A stretch of 64,000 bases of DNA from Xestospongia muta (taxonomy: Eukaryota > Porifera > Demospongiae > Haplosclerida > Petrosiidae): assembly GCA_963693285.1 (NCBI GenBank), contig OY848923.1:7278451-7342450 (forward strand), in the 5' to 3' direction. The translations under genes and the position numbers were made by a program. Each line of letters starts with the position of its first letter. The stretch's first letter is position 1. This document shows positions 14,804 to 25,830 of the stretch, piece after piece. Below the pieces are notes generated by a model. It saw only the letters and a program-made list of their open reading frames with translations, did not search any database and was not told the DNA's origin.

Positions 14804-17698
14804 ACTAGACATATATATACATATATACTTACTTGATGTAATTGATGGTGTCTCTTTCATTCTATCATCTTTATTTCTCATTCGACATACAACAATAGTA
14901 ACATCATTAGGGGCTTGACGTACAAGTTCAATAGCCTCATCATGTGACACGCCCACTAATGTCTGACCATTAACTTCTAATAACTCATCTCCAACACTAA
15001 GACATTCGTTCAAATCCATTGGACCTCCCTCTCGTATTTTCTGAATCATATGACGTATGCTACCTACAGTACAATTATAAAAACTGTTCAGTACTGTACT
15101 ATACTAACTACATGTATTAACTATTAATAACTATTAATTAACTATTAATAACTAGGAATATACAGGGTTTGCCTCACATAGCGATGGACTAGATCTAATA
15201 ACAAAAATGTGGCTTTGATCTCTAGTTTGTTATAACCAAAACATCATAAATTAGGAATATATAAATACACAGGGTTAACCTCGTGTGATAAAAGGCTAGA
15301 TTTATTAACAAGTACAGCTTTGATCTCTAGTCTGTCCAGACTAATAGTAAACTTTAGCATCTGTAGCATAATTTTTGCACACCTAGCTACTAACTTAGTC
15401 TTTGATCTTATTAACCTTTGTACTGCTCCAGACATTTTATACACATCTTTAAATTGTTTTAAATATGTTTGCTTTTTCTTTTCTTTAAATTTATCGTATT
15501 ATTAAACATCAAGAAAACATTTTCACTATGAACTGATCACATGGTTTACTGTGAACTGATCACATGGTTTACTATGAACTGATCACATGGTTTACTATGA
15601 ACTGATCACATGGTTTTACATATACCTGTGGTTACAGATAAAGCAATTATCACATTCCTAAGTGTGAACAAACCACATTAACACACTAACACATATATAA
15701 ACCAAGTTGACATTTTTCGCACCATTCATATTATAAAGTAAAATGTACTACAGTGCTAACTGTATATAATAAGTGAGAAAACACCTCACCTTACATTTTT
15801 ACATTCCATGCATAAAACACCCTTTTTGCTAATGAAGGACTTTTCTCAACTCAAACAGAGTATATAATTGCATATAATAGGTGAGAAAACACCTCATCTC
15901 ACCTTACATTCCATGCATAAAACACCTTTTTTTAAATGAAGGACTCTTCTCAACTCAGACAGAGTATATATAATGCTAAGGAGCTTGGCAATTAACTATT
16001 AATTAACTATTAATAACTATTAATAACTACAACTATACATGTAGATACAAGCACACATGTGTTAACTGACCTATTTGTGGCTGTCCAGTGTCATCCACAA
16101 CAACAATACTCTCCATACCAAAACCAAGTCCCTTCTCGTGATCAGGTTTATGAATATGAGCCACCTATAATAATGAAATGGATCAATGATTGAAGAAATG
16201 GATACATATACTACAGCTTTTTCATTAAAGTGGGTGGGAGTGGGTGTGGTTATACTAAACTTACAATGACAACTTTATCTGGTCCAGCATGTTCCAACCA
16301 TTTCTTCTCAAGAGCTGCATCTTTGTGTCTTTGGGCAACCACATAGGATAGTCCCTCTCCCTGGACACTTCTGTTCCCTTTATTTGTATCCTCCTCTTGT
16401 CCAGTTTTATCCTTTCTCTTCAATTTCCGACCACTTGAGTTGTTCCCTCCATTAGCCACACCCACCTCGTTACCTATTTCTCGATCTTCTGCAATTTCTG
16501 GTAAGTCACTAAGCATTCCTTTCTTTCGTCCAAGAACAAGTGTAACTTTATTGCCAGTATTACGAAGGAGATTAGCAGCTGCCATGTTTGAAAGATTCTT
16601 AAGAGGTTGATTGTCAACGCTGAGTATGCGATCTTTACGTTTTACTAGTCCACTCAGACCAGCTGGTCCAATGGGATTAACAGAACGAATATAAATACCT
16701 CTGTCATCTGAACAGATAGAAAATAGTTTGTGAATTCTTTGGTTAATCTGCCCATCCATTCATCAATTCATCCGTCCACCCACTCATCTATTCAATCTTC
16801 CATCCATTCATCTATTCATCCATCCATCCATTCATCTATTTATCCATACCTCCATTATCATCATTCACAAGAGCATTAATGGAAATACCAAGACCACCAC
16901 TGCCCACATGTTTAACAAGCTCCACCTCAATCTCCTCAATATCGGATGAAGACTACAATATAATAAAACAATAAAGTATTACATTAAAATAAACAAGTAC
17001 ACTGAACTATCTGTATAAATTAAGCAAGTATGTCACTACAATGGAGAAACTGTCTTTAGTAAAGACAATGTTCATTGTTTTTCATGACGGCTTAAGACTT
17101 CATTTTTATTGAACACACAATGATTACTTTCTTACATCAATATCTGAGAAGCTATCTTCTTCAACTTCGGGAGTTTCAGAGGCTGTTCGACTGACCACTA
17201 ATTTTAAAGAAGATCCAGAACGATGAATACTTTGTAACAGGTCAAGAATTATACTGTGAGACTTAGAAACGATAGACTCTCCATTCACTGATAATAGTTG
17301 ATCTCCTGGACAAAGTCGACCATCCTGTAAAACACAAGAATGAACAAACGTATAATGTCTTCAATTATAATATGTGATGTACTGAGTTAAGTCTAGTAAT
17401 GGTAGCTAAAGTAAGTCACTAAAGTAAAATCAACCATATATCTGACCCAAACCAATACTTGACCCAGAGCTATATCTGTCCTCAGTGCTAAACCTGTCCC
17501 AGCAATATGCTTGACTCAACACTAAACTTGCTAATCTTTGACAATTATATACATACCCTTTCAGCAGCACTACCAGCTGTCACAAGATGTACAAATGTTT
17601 TCCCATCACTGCTAGAAATAATGGAAAACCCAAAGCCATGGCCTTCATTAGGGAGGTCTATTACTGCCAGCTGCTGCTGTTGTTGTTGTTGTTGTTGC

Positions 17699-17729
<31 letters not shown>

Positions 17730-20513
17730 GAGATCTCTTATTTCCTGTTGACATCTCCAAGATAGTACGAGGAGATGGAGAGGGAGAGGGGGAGGGAGAC
17801 GGAGGCTTAACATAAGTAGGATGTTCCTATATAAATATTTGAAATAGATACATAATAAAGACATTAATGTATTACTACAAGTACATCCATTTTAGTTGAG
17901 TTGGCATAACTATAAACTTGAGAGTATAATACTTCACATTCTTTGTCTGGGGAAACTTCTATAAGCATACAGTATAATATTCTTTAACATATCATTCCAC
18001 TTGTAATAATAAAAAACATTATTTTAAGCTAATTAGCTTTACAATATAATACACTACAAAACAATATCTACACAAACATAACCATCACTCCCTCCTCCTA
18101 GCTATTTGAACATAATTTGTTTATAAAAACAGTAATCTGTAGGAGGGTTGAACACTTGGTATATTAACAGTGCCTTAGAGTGGATTGCTTTTATAAGCCT
18201 TAACAAAGCCCTCCAGTACATCAACATATGCATAACCACATGTGTTACACATGTAATTGACAACTTGAACACCTGTAACAAGTACATAATATACATGATT
18301 GTGTACATATTATACATGTCACATGTACTTGAACACCTGTAACATGCATATAATATACATGATTGTGTACATATTACACATGAACCATGTACATGATATA
18401 CATAAGAGTATACATATTATACATGTCACACATGAATCATGTACATGATATACATAAGAGTGTACATATTGTACATGTACTTGTACATATATAACATGTA
18501 CTGTATGTGTATGTATATATTGCAGAATCTATCCTGTTTTAGAAAGAACATGGTTTCCTATTGCTGTCTCACTATTAGCTTTAATGTACATGTAACTTCA
18601 AAAACATCATCCTTCTTGGAAACTCGTCATGCATTTGATAGCTATTCTATTTACAATACTACAACTAGTCATCCATTAACCTAATCATTTCACCCACTTT
18701 GATAATCTAAACATCAATCATCTTTCTTATTAGCATAGACCCAACTATCTGTAACCATTTATAATACACTCTCCAGTAATGGAATATTACATAATATTCA
18801 CATGATCTAAATACTATATAACTAATATCACACGGTAAACAATGAAAAACAGTTTACACACGTACATGCTTAATAAGCACACTTACCACACTAATATGCT
18901 CGTGTACATGAACTCAACTGACAAACACATTATTGGAATATTAGATAAATCATTATTTAGACTTGACAGTTTACACGGAATTGCCTTGAGCTTGACATGC
19001 ATTTATGGTATGTATCTGAGTATTTATTGTACATGTATATTTCACATGATATCTGTCCTTTACCTTAATTCTAGGTGGCTGAGTAACGGGAGAAGCAGTT
19101 GAGGGTGGAGTCATATTAGTGACATATGAGTACTGACTAACTGGTAAAATGGGCGTGGCTGCTACATTGTTACTATTGTTTTCGCTTCGAAGTAGGACCA
19201 GTTCCACAAGACCATGTGCTTGCTGCAAAAGAGCCACAGCTGTAGGGAGTTTAAGACCTCGCAGATTCTGACCATTAATACTCAACAATTGATCTCCTTT
19301 TTGGAGTCCTCCTCTCTCAGCCACACCCCCTGGTTGAATGTCCTGTATAAAGATCTTACCCTCCTTATTTTGGGCACGTGGTCGAGTTATACTAAATCCT
19401 AACCCACGATCTCCTTTTTGTAGTTGGACTGTCATAACATGACCTGGGTCACGTGATAGATTTGTGGGTATGTTTTGCGTTGGGGTACCATTAGTCATGG
19501 GTCCCCCTGAAGGGTAATAAGGGGGTAAACCCCCGTTAATAATACTGGCAGAATAATGGGAGTAGAGAGTATTTTGAACAGACAATTCTTGATTTGGAAG
19601 TCTTTCAAAAGATCGAGCTTTACGCCGTGAGTTGAGAACCTCATTATATGAGGGGAGAGTGGGAGGAAGAACCCCTTTGTTAACAACTTGATGAGACAAA
19701 GGTAAGGAAGGGATATCAGCAGTAAGATCTTGAAAGCTTCCTTCGGCACTTCTCATGTCTGGAGTTTTAATATCCTCGCTCATACTTGCCGTCATTACAG
19801 TGAGTTGTGAAGTCTCACTAAGTATACTCGCATTGCTATTTTTACGACTAAAGTCAGTGTCACTAGAATGTGGTGTTGATGTACGTTCTATTAAAGTTTG
19901 CGGACTGTTGGCAAAAAAATCTTCTCCTATAGGACTATCAAGTCGTTCCTCAATTGGTTTCTCGACCTTACCAGTATAAGGACTGATATATATGTGGTCA
20001 ATGTTACGTTGATTTGGCGAAGTAGCTATAGCGACAGGAGGTGACAACGAGGGCGATAAAGTACGAGCTGGTGTACTTTCCCGTGAATTTTCCCTCGAAT
20101 TAAGTGCAGCTGTAACACTTTGAAGGAGAGGAACATCAACAGAATTGTTTTTTGGAAGATTATATTTTGCTCTCGGCATTTTTTTCTGAATTACAGGAGA
20201 TGATTGAGGGGTCACAGCCAATTTAAGTGCTCGTAATGATGCTCTCCTTTTTAAATTCCGTTTCCTTTGTGTTTCGGGTGATAACTGGACATCCTTATCT
20301 TGATCTTCTAATGCGGAGATCAACTCAGAGGTAACTTCATTGAAGAGAGCAGCGTTTTCTTGAGTGATTTTTCCATGAAGATAATCATTCATAAATGGAC
20401 TATCGAGAATTTGCATGAGATATTCAAGTTCTTCGTCATGCTCCTCGTCTCCCTGACTTCGTAATCTGTCCCGATAGTGGCTTAGTAAACCAATAAGACG
20501 AGTATTTCCTAGA
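2421..20513 (-). CDS. L27 plus 12-PDZ polarity scaffold, MPDZ/PATJ (MUPP1/INADL) class
   Basis: A single minus-strand gene can be followed through about 36 exons. Borders: 20513-19064, 17826-17567, 17324-17136, 16952-16860, 16707-16265, 16164-16071, 15063-14833, 14737-14539, 14351-14129, 13497-13297, 12999-12826, 12434-12231, 11727-~11272, 10741-10485, 9293-9143, 8993-8949, 8796-8702, 8624-7573, 7518-7387, 6589-6478, 6354-6236, 6176-6085, 5567-5417, 5352-5290, 5231-5130, 4785-4711, 4659-4483, 4432-4231, 4185-4094, 4044-3837, 3769-3685, 3617-3587, 3533-3417, 3356-3239, 3185-2870, 2685-2421. They sum to about 2,750 residues. An N-terminal L27 domain followed by 12 PDZ domains (GLGF loops listed separately) is the plan of MPDZ (13 PDZ) and PATJ (10 PDZ). 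In other animals these scaffolds bind PALS1 through L27 and organise the Crumbs apical complex. The first known exon opens with an acceptor at 20514, so the start codon lies upstream and was not found. Linkers are acidic, Ser/Pro-rich or polyQ. The stop TGA is at 2423-2421. Confidence 0.9.
2430..2680 (-). other. PDZ domain 12, at the extreme C-terminus
   Basis: The last exon encodes SGLGFSIAGG, then IRQGDIILAVNGISF, and ends ITLTLRAP followed by the stop. The protein ends right after the final PDZ, as in MPDZ/PATJ. Confidence 0.9.
3325..3753 (-). other. PDZ domain 11 (five exons including a 31-bp micro-exon)
   Basis: It has EQGGLGLMI, then a 31-bp exon (3617-3587) encoding THGGVVVKEV, then SGRIYPGDKILSING, ending in KVSLTVHHL. 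The micro-exon supplies a core beta strand, so skipping it would destroy the domain. Confidence 0.86.
3868..4166 (-). other. PDZ domain 10 (two to three exons)
   Basis: It has GNEPLGIAISGG, then DGRLKPGDRILKIGD, ending in VQLTVYRT. Confidence 0.87.
4595..5309 (-). other. PDZ domain 9 (four exons)
   Basis: It has DELGLGFMI, then EGQLQIGDKIISIDGHK, ending in GSVSLIVASKG. A Pro/Gln-rich linker lies upstream in exon 5567-5417. Confidence 0.86.
5819..5910. repeat. 30-bp tandem repeat, 3 copies, intronic
   Basis: Three head-to-tail copies of a unit beginning attaatgcctggagttata. The first two are nearly identical. Confidence 0.9.
6085..6523 (-). other. PDZ domain 8 (three exons)
   Basis: It has GQGSLGLSI, then GVIIMQIHPNSVADQ and KRGDELIQVNE, ending in VVGLILIR. 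Confidence 0.86.
6722..7407. repeat. 27-bp minisatellite of about 25 units, each carrying a 5' splice site
   Basis: A head-to-tail 27-bp array abuts and includes the end of the exon at 7518-7387 of the multi-PDZ gene. Read on the gene strand, every unit contains GTAAGTACC directly after CTCTAAT, which is the gene's own exon/intron border. The unit is nine codons long, so it is open as VSTSPLHSN repeats. One unit near 7321 has a point change that makes a TAA. A C/T variant (tgtaaagg or tgcaaagg) marks two unit subtypes. Confidence 0.95.
7428..7720 (-). other. PDZ domain 7 (two exons, followed by the splice-donor array)
   Basis: It has VTGSLGFSLG, then GQLNIGDRILD, then ANGIDLRGVTQSEAV, ending in VHILVQSYKK. 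The second exon ends at 7387, at the first unit of the 27-bp array. Confidence 0.85.
8775..10520 (-). other. PDZ domain 6 (four exons, long intron)
   Basis: It has EIDIQKGPANLGMTV, then KDGRIRVGDRILAINGK, then a 45-bp exon encoding SMLKRASSAK, ending in KITYLP. The binding loop is NLGM rather than GLGF. Confidence 0.83.
9033..9084. repeat. (GA)n microsatellite, intronic
   Basis: Pure GA dinucleotide run in the intron between two exons of PDZ 6. On the gene strand it is a CT tract near the acceptor. Confidence 0.95.
10771..11262. repeat. ~60-bp tandem repeat, about 8 units, intronic (family A)
   Basis: Units run around a core of gatagctaccattagtaagc and cagtacttaccacag, in the intron after the exon ending near 11272. 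The same unit family recurs at 21610-21900 and, on the opposite strand, at 31566-31895. Confidence 0.92.
12540..12690. repeat. ~17-bp AT-rich tandem repeat (atttaatatacagta), intronic
   Basis: About eight imperfect copies lie in the intron before the exon at 12434. No coding potential. Confidence 0.85.
13070..13260. repeat. ~44-bp tandem repeat, intronic
   Basis: About four copies of a unit containing ctgtccataattctattatc and tctctcatttccc. Confidence 0.85.
13562..13930. repeat. ~72-bp tandem repeat, 4 copies, plus an inverted partial copy
   Basis: Four head-to-tail copies around cagtacagggtggacatta and cctagaccacacccccaac, followed at 13880-13930 by an inverted part copy (ggggtggggtctaggaac). 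It lies in the intron before the coiled-coil linker exon. Confidence 0.88.
14757..14801. repeat. (GA)n microsatellite, intronic
   Basis: Pure GA run between exons 15063-14833 and 14737-14539. It reads as a CT tract before the acceptor on the gene strand. Confidence 0.95.
15528..15617. repeat. ~23-bp tandem repeat, 4 copies, intronic
   Basis: Four copies of a unit with tatgaactgatcacatggtt. It sits in the intron that splits PDZ 4. Confidence 0.9.
15749..15975. repeat. Two tandem copies of a ~110-bp dispersed repeat (family B)
   Basis: Both copies carry a gtgagaaaacacctca stretch, catgcataaaacacc, and an end reading cagagtatata. A third copy lies at 21178-21275. It is probably a short non-autonomous element; no protein is encoded. 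Confidence 0.75.
16526..16948 (-). other. PDZ domain 3 (split by one intron)
   Basis: It has SGGLGISI, then an intron, then GIYIRSVNPIGPA and VKRKDRILSVDNQ, ending in VTLVLGRKK. It is followed by a long Lys/Gly/Asn-rich linker in the same exon. Confidence 0.88.
17188..17672 (-). other. PDZ domain 2 (split by one intron)
   Basis: The loop is GHGFGFSI and the next exon carries DGRLCPGDQLLSVNGE, ending in LKLVVSR. A polyglutamine run immediately precedes the first beta strand. Confidence 0.88.
17672..17731 (-). repeat. Polyglutamine-coding CAA/CAG run in the multi-PDZ gene
   Basis: About 20 Gln codons, mostly CAA with interspersed CAG, are in frame inside exon 17826-17567, just before PDZ 2. 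The mixed codons suggest it is stably coding rather than a freshly expanded pure repeat. Confidence 0.92.
18240..18510. repeat. Imperfect acatgtac-rich tandem repeats, intronic
   Basis: About 60-bp imperfect units rich in palindromic acatgta and gtacatat words lie in the 1.2-kb intron between exons 19064 and 17826. The other bases of that intron show no gene. Confidence 0.7.
19182..19438 (-). other. PDZ domain 1
   Basis: Encoded wholly in the long first readable exon. The carboxylate-binding loop is RGLGFSI, and the domain carries GGLQKGDQLLSING and ends in VELVLLRS. A class-typical PDZ fold is expected. Confidence 0.9.
20390..20508 (-). other. L27 domain of the multi-PDZ scaffold
   Basis: The first readable exon begins with a helical stretch containing LLSHYRDRLRSQGD, then ELEYLMQILDSPFMNDYL. 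The pattern L..L...L...GD..., followed by L...L.SP.F, is the L27 heterodimerisation signature found at the N-terminus of PATJ/MPDZ. It predicts pairing with a PALS1/MPP-type MAGUK. Confidence 0.8.
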
Positions 20514-21177
20514 AAGAGAAAAATGAGAGAGAGAGAAAATGATAGATCCACTACAATAAACAAGCAGTATCATTTCTATATAAATTTGTTCTTCCAATCA
20601 ACATACTATCATTTACTATCTCTATTATAACAATTACCAGCATAACATAACATGATATAAACACACCATACATTGCACTGTAAACCATTATTGTGTTCAA
20701 ACAAATGACCTATATATGGTATGCTAGTAACATCATCATTTTTTTTATTTATGGAGCATCAGACATAACGAAGTAAAGCCCTTTGTTCCATATTGTTTTA
20801 TTAAATTGTGATAATAAACTGTTTGTGGCACCTATCACTTCTAAGTCTGGGTACATGCACATGTGTTGCTGTATGGTTGTACTACTAGTGAACAACACAT
20901 GTTGTTAATGTATTGTAGGGGTTCCTAGTAATTCAATTTAATTATGTAATTGAGCAAAGATAGTGTAGTAAACGGATGATTGAGTAAATAGTTAATGATT
21001 AATGGATGAAGGGATAGCTAAAAATAGAATATAAATAGTTATAGACATTCACAGCAACCTCCTTTGTGTGTGACCTCATTCTCTTTCTCTTTGGCATCTT
21101 CACGAACACGAGAGAAATGTGACGTGTTCACATGACATGCACAAGAACAAATAATGAATAAAATTAAAATATATTTT

Positions 21178-21275
21178 AGTGCTAATTGCATATAATAGGT
21201 AAGGAGATACCTTATCTTACATTCATTGCATAAAACACCTTTTTATGAGGGGCCCAACTCAACTCAGACAGAGTA
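21178..21275. repeat. Third copy of dispersed repeat family B
   Basis: Matches 15749-15975: it has gtgctaattgcatataata, cattgcataaaacacc and a cagacagagtata end. Confidence 0.75.
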
Positions 21276-21609
21276 TAATTAACAGCAAGACTACCAAACA
21301 CATTGATACAGAAAACAAAGTCAATTTATATTATAAACATTGAAAGATATACAAATGGAAATGATATCTATTGCCCACACGTTATCTAGAGATAGAAATG
21401 CTAGATACAAACTTGGACTGTGCTACCCACTGTCGTCTCCTCATGCCAAAACTAACAATAAATGTTTGTCAAGTAAACGGAGTGTATCAACTTTCAATGT
21501 TACATTTTAAAGTAAGCGATACCGTGAGATAATTGCTTTAATAATTTGCTAATTTAGCAATACTGTTTGATTGTAATTAAAGTTCACCTTATAATGTAAT
21601 GGATACCTA

Positions 21610-21900
21610 ACTTAACTTAGCTTCTAGTAGTTACCATAGTGACCTAGGATAGCTATCATTAGTGAACTTTGGACTAATAATAAACACCAGTACTTTCCAC
21701 AGTGACATAGCTACCATTAGTAAGCTCTAGACTAGTAAACATCAGTACTCACCACAGTGACCCGGGATAGCTACCATTAGTAAGCTCTAGACTAGTGAAC
21801 ATCAGTACTTACTACAGTGACTTAGGATAGCTACCATTAGTAAGCTCTAAACTAATGAACATCAGTACTTACCACAGTGACCTAGGATAGTAGCTATTCT
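21610..21900. repeat. ~60-bp tandem repeat, about 5 units (family A)
   Basis: Same unit and orientation as 10771-11262 (gatagctaccattagtaagc). It lies upstream of the scaffold gene's readable part, perhaps in its first intron. Confidence 0.9.
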
Positions 21901-23325
21901 ATATTAGTTATATTCAATTATAGTATTGGAATCAGTAAAATGTCTACAACAAGATTGTCCACTATCTTATCCAATAGTTTTTTCTGTCAAACAGGTATAG
22001 AGGGTATGACCTGTACATTCCAGACTACTACCACTACTATCAACACATACACACAATGACAAAAAAATGCTTAAAGAATGATCAAACTCAATATACAAAT
22101 TGATGCATACAGAGACTACAATAACTATAATATAGATAATGGAATGTGAAGGACAGATGTCATTGGGTTTGTACTGAGAGTGCAATCATTGTTATCTATA
22201 ATTAACTCAATTGTTATAACTGTGATATATATACAGCTGTCATGGAATACATATTGCCAACAGCTGGTGCACAGTTAACTAGATACAGAAGTCTGCCTTG
22301 TACATGCAACAGTATTTTGTAACACTACATTTACCGTTATCTCTTTATGTATTCCACTCAATTATTCGAGTTATCTATACAACAATCTTGTAACTTGTAC
22401 ATGTACTTTATCATGTATAAATGTCAATGTATTGTCACTCTTTTATCTCATTCAATTCAAACTATTCATTAATTTATATTATAAAATAATAGTTCTATTA
22501 TCTAATATCTATTAACAATGGATGAATATCCACACAAAATGGATCAACAGATTAAATCAACTGATATCTACTTGCTTTATCTATACACCATTTAACACCA
22601 TTTAGTTCAAAACAATGCATCATTGACAAATTCTAGAACACATTGCACTAATTATCAATAATGTAACACTTATTAACAATAATTATTGGGAAAGAAAATC
22701 ACTACACAAAAGTAACATATATTACTTGTATACTAAAGTTTCCTGTATAATATTACAATATATTAACTTTAATCTAACCTGACATTATCAAGTAGCACTT
22801 AAATTCTTGATCTAGCAATAGATTAGCAATAAAACAATCTACTACCACAATACACCATAGCCAGAAAAGACTGCTTTAGACAACTGAGATTTGAAAACGA
22901 AGATAGATACAATTACTGGAGGCTATTATCTTGTACAAACAATAGCAGATGGAACACAGGAGGTTAACTACTTTCTTAATAATCTCGAGAAGTTTGTATA
23001 AACAACTAAAGATAACAACAACAGTTATCTTGCACATACATAAAAACTCTTCATCGAAAGGAATAAATATTCGAGTAATATTGAAATCAATGAATAACGG
23101 AAAATAAGAATAAAATGTATTGATAAACGGTATATTCAACCCCACGTGTAACGCCCACTAATAATCAAATCCTTTTAACCTTTCGACTATACGTTGGCAT
23201 AACTTGAAGGGGCCACGTCAAAAAGTGCTGAGCAGTTGTGAGAACTTACGTTATATATCCTTACAACTGTGCAGAGTCAGACTATTATTTCATTGTAGTA
23301 GTAAATTGTAGACGAAATTATCGAG

Positions 23326-25447
23326 ATGAGAAGTCAAGTTGCGTGTGTGTTTGTATTGGTTCTCTGTCTTCTTGAAGTGTCATTGATTGTAGCATGTAAG
23401 TACTAGAGCTACTTGTGATGTATATGAGTATGTTTGTATATACATACATAATAATATATTTGATACTACTAGTAGCTAAATGCATTACTTGTTTCTAATA
23501 GATGGTTTTCTCATAAGACCATATATAAAGTTTTGATTACAGCTTTTGAGTATAAATTACTTTAATATAATATAGTTAATTTAACGATTGAGTTTTTCTG
23601 TATTAATTAAGCCATTAATTACATGTCATTTGTTTATTATTAGGGGGAGGGAGTCGTGACGATCGTGATCGAGTTCTCTTAGAGAAAGTGACGGCCATTA
23701 CTCTTGAAGAAGGTAAAAAGACAAATGCTCGACGAACATCCCCTATACCACAGGTAAGGAGAGGTGTGTCATAATAAGATCAGTTAGAAGTCCTCACTTA
23801 AAGGATGCACCTGGATTATAATAAATGTACTTGTACAAATGAGTTGAGTAAATAGTACTTCTCTTCAATAGTCTAGAGCCAGTAATTTAAAGAATTTACA
23901 AGTACATTCATTTATTTTCACTTCTTTGTTGACTTTGTGTAGTTGGATTGTGTCGGTGGATCTGCTGGTTGCTATAGTTACCGTCCTAAAGTAGTCCAAT
24001 GCCTTAATGCAGGATTTGATGGTTATGATGTACAAGTAAGTCTATCCATCCATCCATCCCTCTATCTATCCATCCATCTATCCCTCTATCTATCCATCCA
24101 TCCATCCATCTATTCATCCATCCACCCATCCATCCCTCTATCTGTCCATATATCAATCTATTTATCCATTAGTGGGAATGTAAAGCTGAAATGGACACCA
24201 AGTACAAATTTGGTCGAATAGAAGTCTCCTGTGAAGGTTACGACCATCCTGACGATCCCTATGTACTCCGAGGATCATGTGGGGTAAACATTTTATAGAC
24301 CCTATTAATTATATCAACAATATTGCTATAATTGATATTTACACTTTAGTTGTAGCTACATTCACTCCCTCTCTTCTCCCTCTAGTTAAAATATGAGTTG
24401 GATTTGACTGAGCAAGGACATCGTGCAAAGAGAAGCAGTTTCCATCAGAGTCATGGAGATAGACCCCACCATTACAGGTATTGATAACTACTTAATAGCC
24501 ATGGTTATAGTTTTTTTATCAATTTAGTTCAGGTGGTTCTTCTTGGTTAGCTACCATAATACAACTTGCTGTGATTGGTGGTATTATCTATTGTTGTTTG
24601 GGGACTTGTTTTGGACCTAGAAGATCTGTGTATCCTACTAAATGGATAGATGGATTGATGAATGGATGGATGATTGGAGAGATGATTAATGAATGGTTGG
24701 AGAGGTGGATTGATGAATGGATGGATGGTTGGAGAGATGGATTGATGAATGGATGGATGGTTGGAGAGATGGATTGATGAATGGATGGATGGATTTATGC
24801 AAGCGAGAATAGATGGACAGACAATGATATACCAATAGATTGATGTGTTGATGTACTCCTTAACTTACACTCTCAGTGGTGTAAACAGTGGTTATAGTGG
24901 AGGTGCAGGAGGTAAGACATAACATGATAAATAAAATATACTTTATTCTCATCTACAGATTATTCCTACTCTTCATATGATACTAACAATAGAGGGGGCA
25001 ATGGGCCTGGATTCTGGACAGGTATGTTTTAAAAAGTCTCATTCCTATGTCAGATACTGGTATCTGGATTGAGTCCTTAACAGAAACTTCAGTATGAGAC
25101 TTTATTTACTCTAGGTGCAGCTACTGGTGGTGCACTGGGTTATCTCTTTGGTAACAGGAAGTACGTAAATCATTCTTTTTCTGTTTGTCCATTAGTCCAA
25201 TATGTATTTGTCCATCTCTTACTCTATATCCATTTCCTTATCTAGTACTGGACGTCCCTATGGTGGTGGGGGGTGGGGCAGTCCCTATGGTGGTGGGGGA
25301 TGGGGCAGTGGGTGGGGCAGTGGATGGAACAGTGGTGGTGGGTGGGGTGCTAGAAACTCATCATTTCGTAGCGGTGGTGGGAGTTCTGGGAATTCTGGAT
25401 CTAGTTCAAGAACATCTTCTGGTTTTGGAGGAACATCTCGTCGTTAA
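23326..25447 (+). CDS. SARAF: SARAF (TMEM66), store-operated calcium entry regulator
   Basis: Ten exons: 23326-23395, 23644-23753, 23943-24035, 24173-24283, 24386-24477, 24528-24629, 24877-24911, 24959-25021, 25115-25160, 25246-25447. The product is an ER membrane protein that in vertebrates slows STIM/Orai calcium entry. It has a signal peptide ([18 protein letters not shown]). The luminal domain has the family motifs [49 protein letters not shown] and [11 protein letters not shown], with conserved Cys. One membrane helix follows ([15 protein letters not shown]). The cytosolic tail has the family block [19 protein letters not shown] and a Gly/Ser/Trp-rich end closing with FGGTSRR. Phases agree at every border. 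The exon 6/7 junction (donor GTATCC) is the least sure. It converges with HOOK. Confidence 0.95.
24036..24172. repeat. catc/tatc-rich intronic repeat (SARAF intron 3)
   Basis: Degenerate tatccatccatc units fill most of the intron. Confidence 0.85.
24640..24800. repeat. ggatggat/ttgatgaat tandem repeat (SARAF intron 6)
   Basis: About five units of roughly 30 bp built from gattgatgaatggatggat and ggttggagagat. Confidence 0.88.
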
Positions 25448-25830
25448 TTATACCAAGACACACCCCCTTTAAACTTGATTATATAATACATGTAGATGTA
25501 GTGTAACCAGAAATCTATTTTCATATAAGAATACGGTAATTTTTAATCCTCAGTATATTATTTGTCAATACTAAAGTAACATAAAATCAATAGTGGCTAT
25601 AATATAAAATATTAGATTTGGGTGTGGTTATTCAGGAGGTGTGCCCAATTAATTAGATGGGCAAGCAAAAATTTACATGCAATCCAGTCAAAAAACAAGT
25701 GCACTTAAAAATTTGAAAGTAGATCATTAATACATGTACTGTAGTAGTTGATTGTATAAATATGTATATTCTACTGATAACAATCTTAAGGGGGAAGTCC
25801 TCTAATTATATTTGGTGATTAGAGGAAGTA
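25448..25830. other. Convergent 3' intergenic spacer
   Basis: Between the stop codons of SARAF (+) and HOOK (-). I see no gene in it. Both transcripts must end here. Confidence 0.6.

Larger units (their letters stand above)
14880..16164 (-). other. PDZ domain 4 (split by a 1-kb intron)
   Basis: It has EKGLGFGM, then an intron, then GGPMDLNECLSVGDELLEVNG, ending in VTIVVCRMR. The spacing of the second half matches the family. Confidence 0.88.
20514..23325. other. 2.8-kb divergent intergenic region / missing first exon(s) of the scaffold gene
   Basis: This lies between the first readable scaffold exon (minus) and SARAF (plus). A splice acceptor at 20514 demands at least one further upstream exon, but no convincing ATG exon was found. 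Candidate ATGs on the minus strand near 21463 and 21107 open only short lysine/arginine-rich frames. The region also holds repeat families B (21178-21275) and A (21610-21900). An E-box CACGTG lies near 23142 and a CACGTCA near 23215, close to SARAF. Confidence 0.5.

Noticed and set aside
18439..18684. 81-codon tyrosine/methionine-rich ORF
   Set aside because: Translation of atgtacata-rich intronic repeat.
21060..21130. First exon of the multi-PDZ scaffold (MPKRKRMRSH-type frame on the minus strand)
   Set aside because: Very basic short frame without a clear donor in phase with the acceptor at 20514.
21967..22185. 72-codon hydrophobic ORF on the minus strand
   Set aside because: AT-rich intergenic sequence with no splice partner, motif or codon bias.
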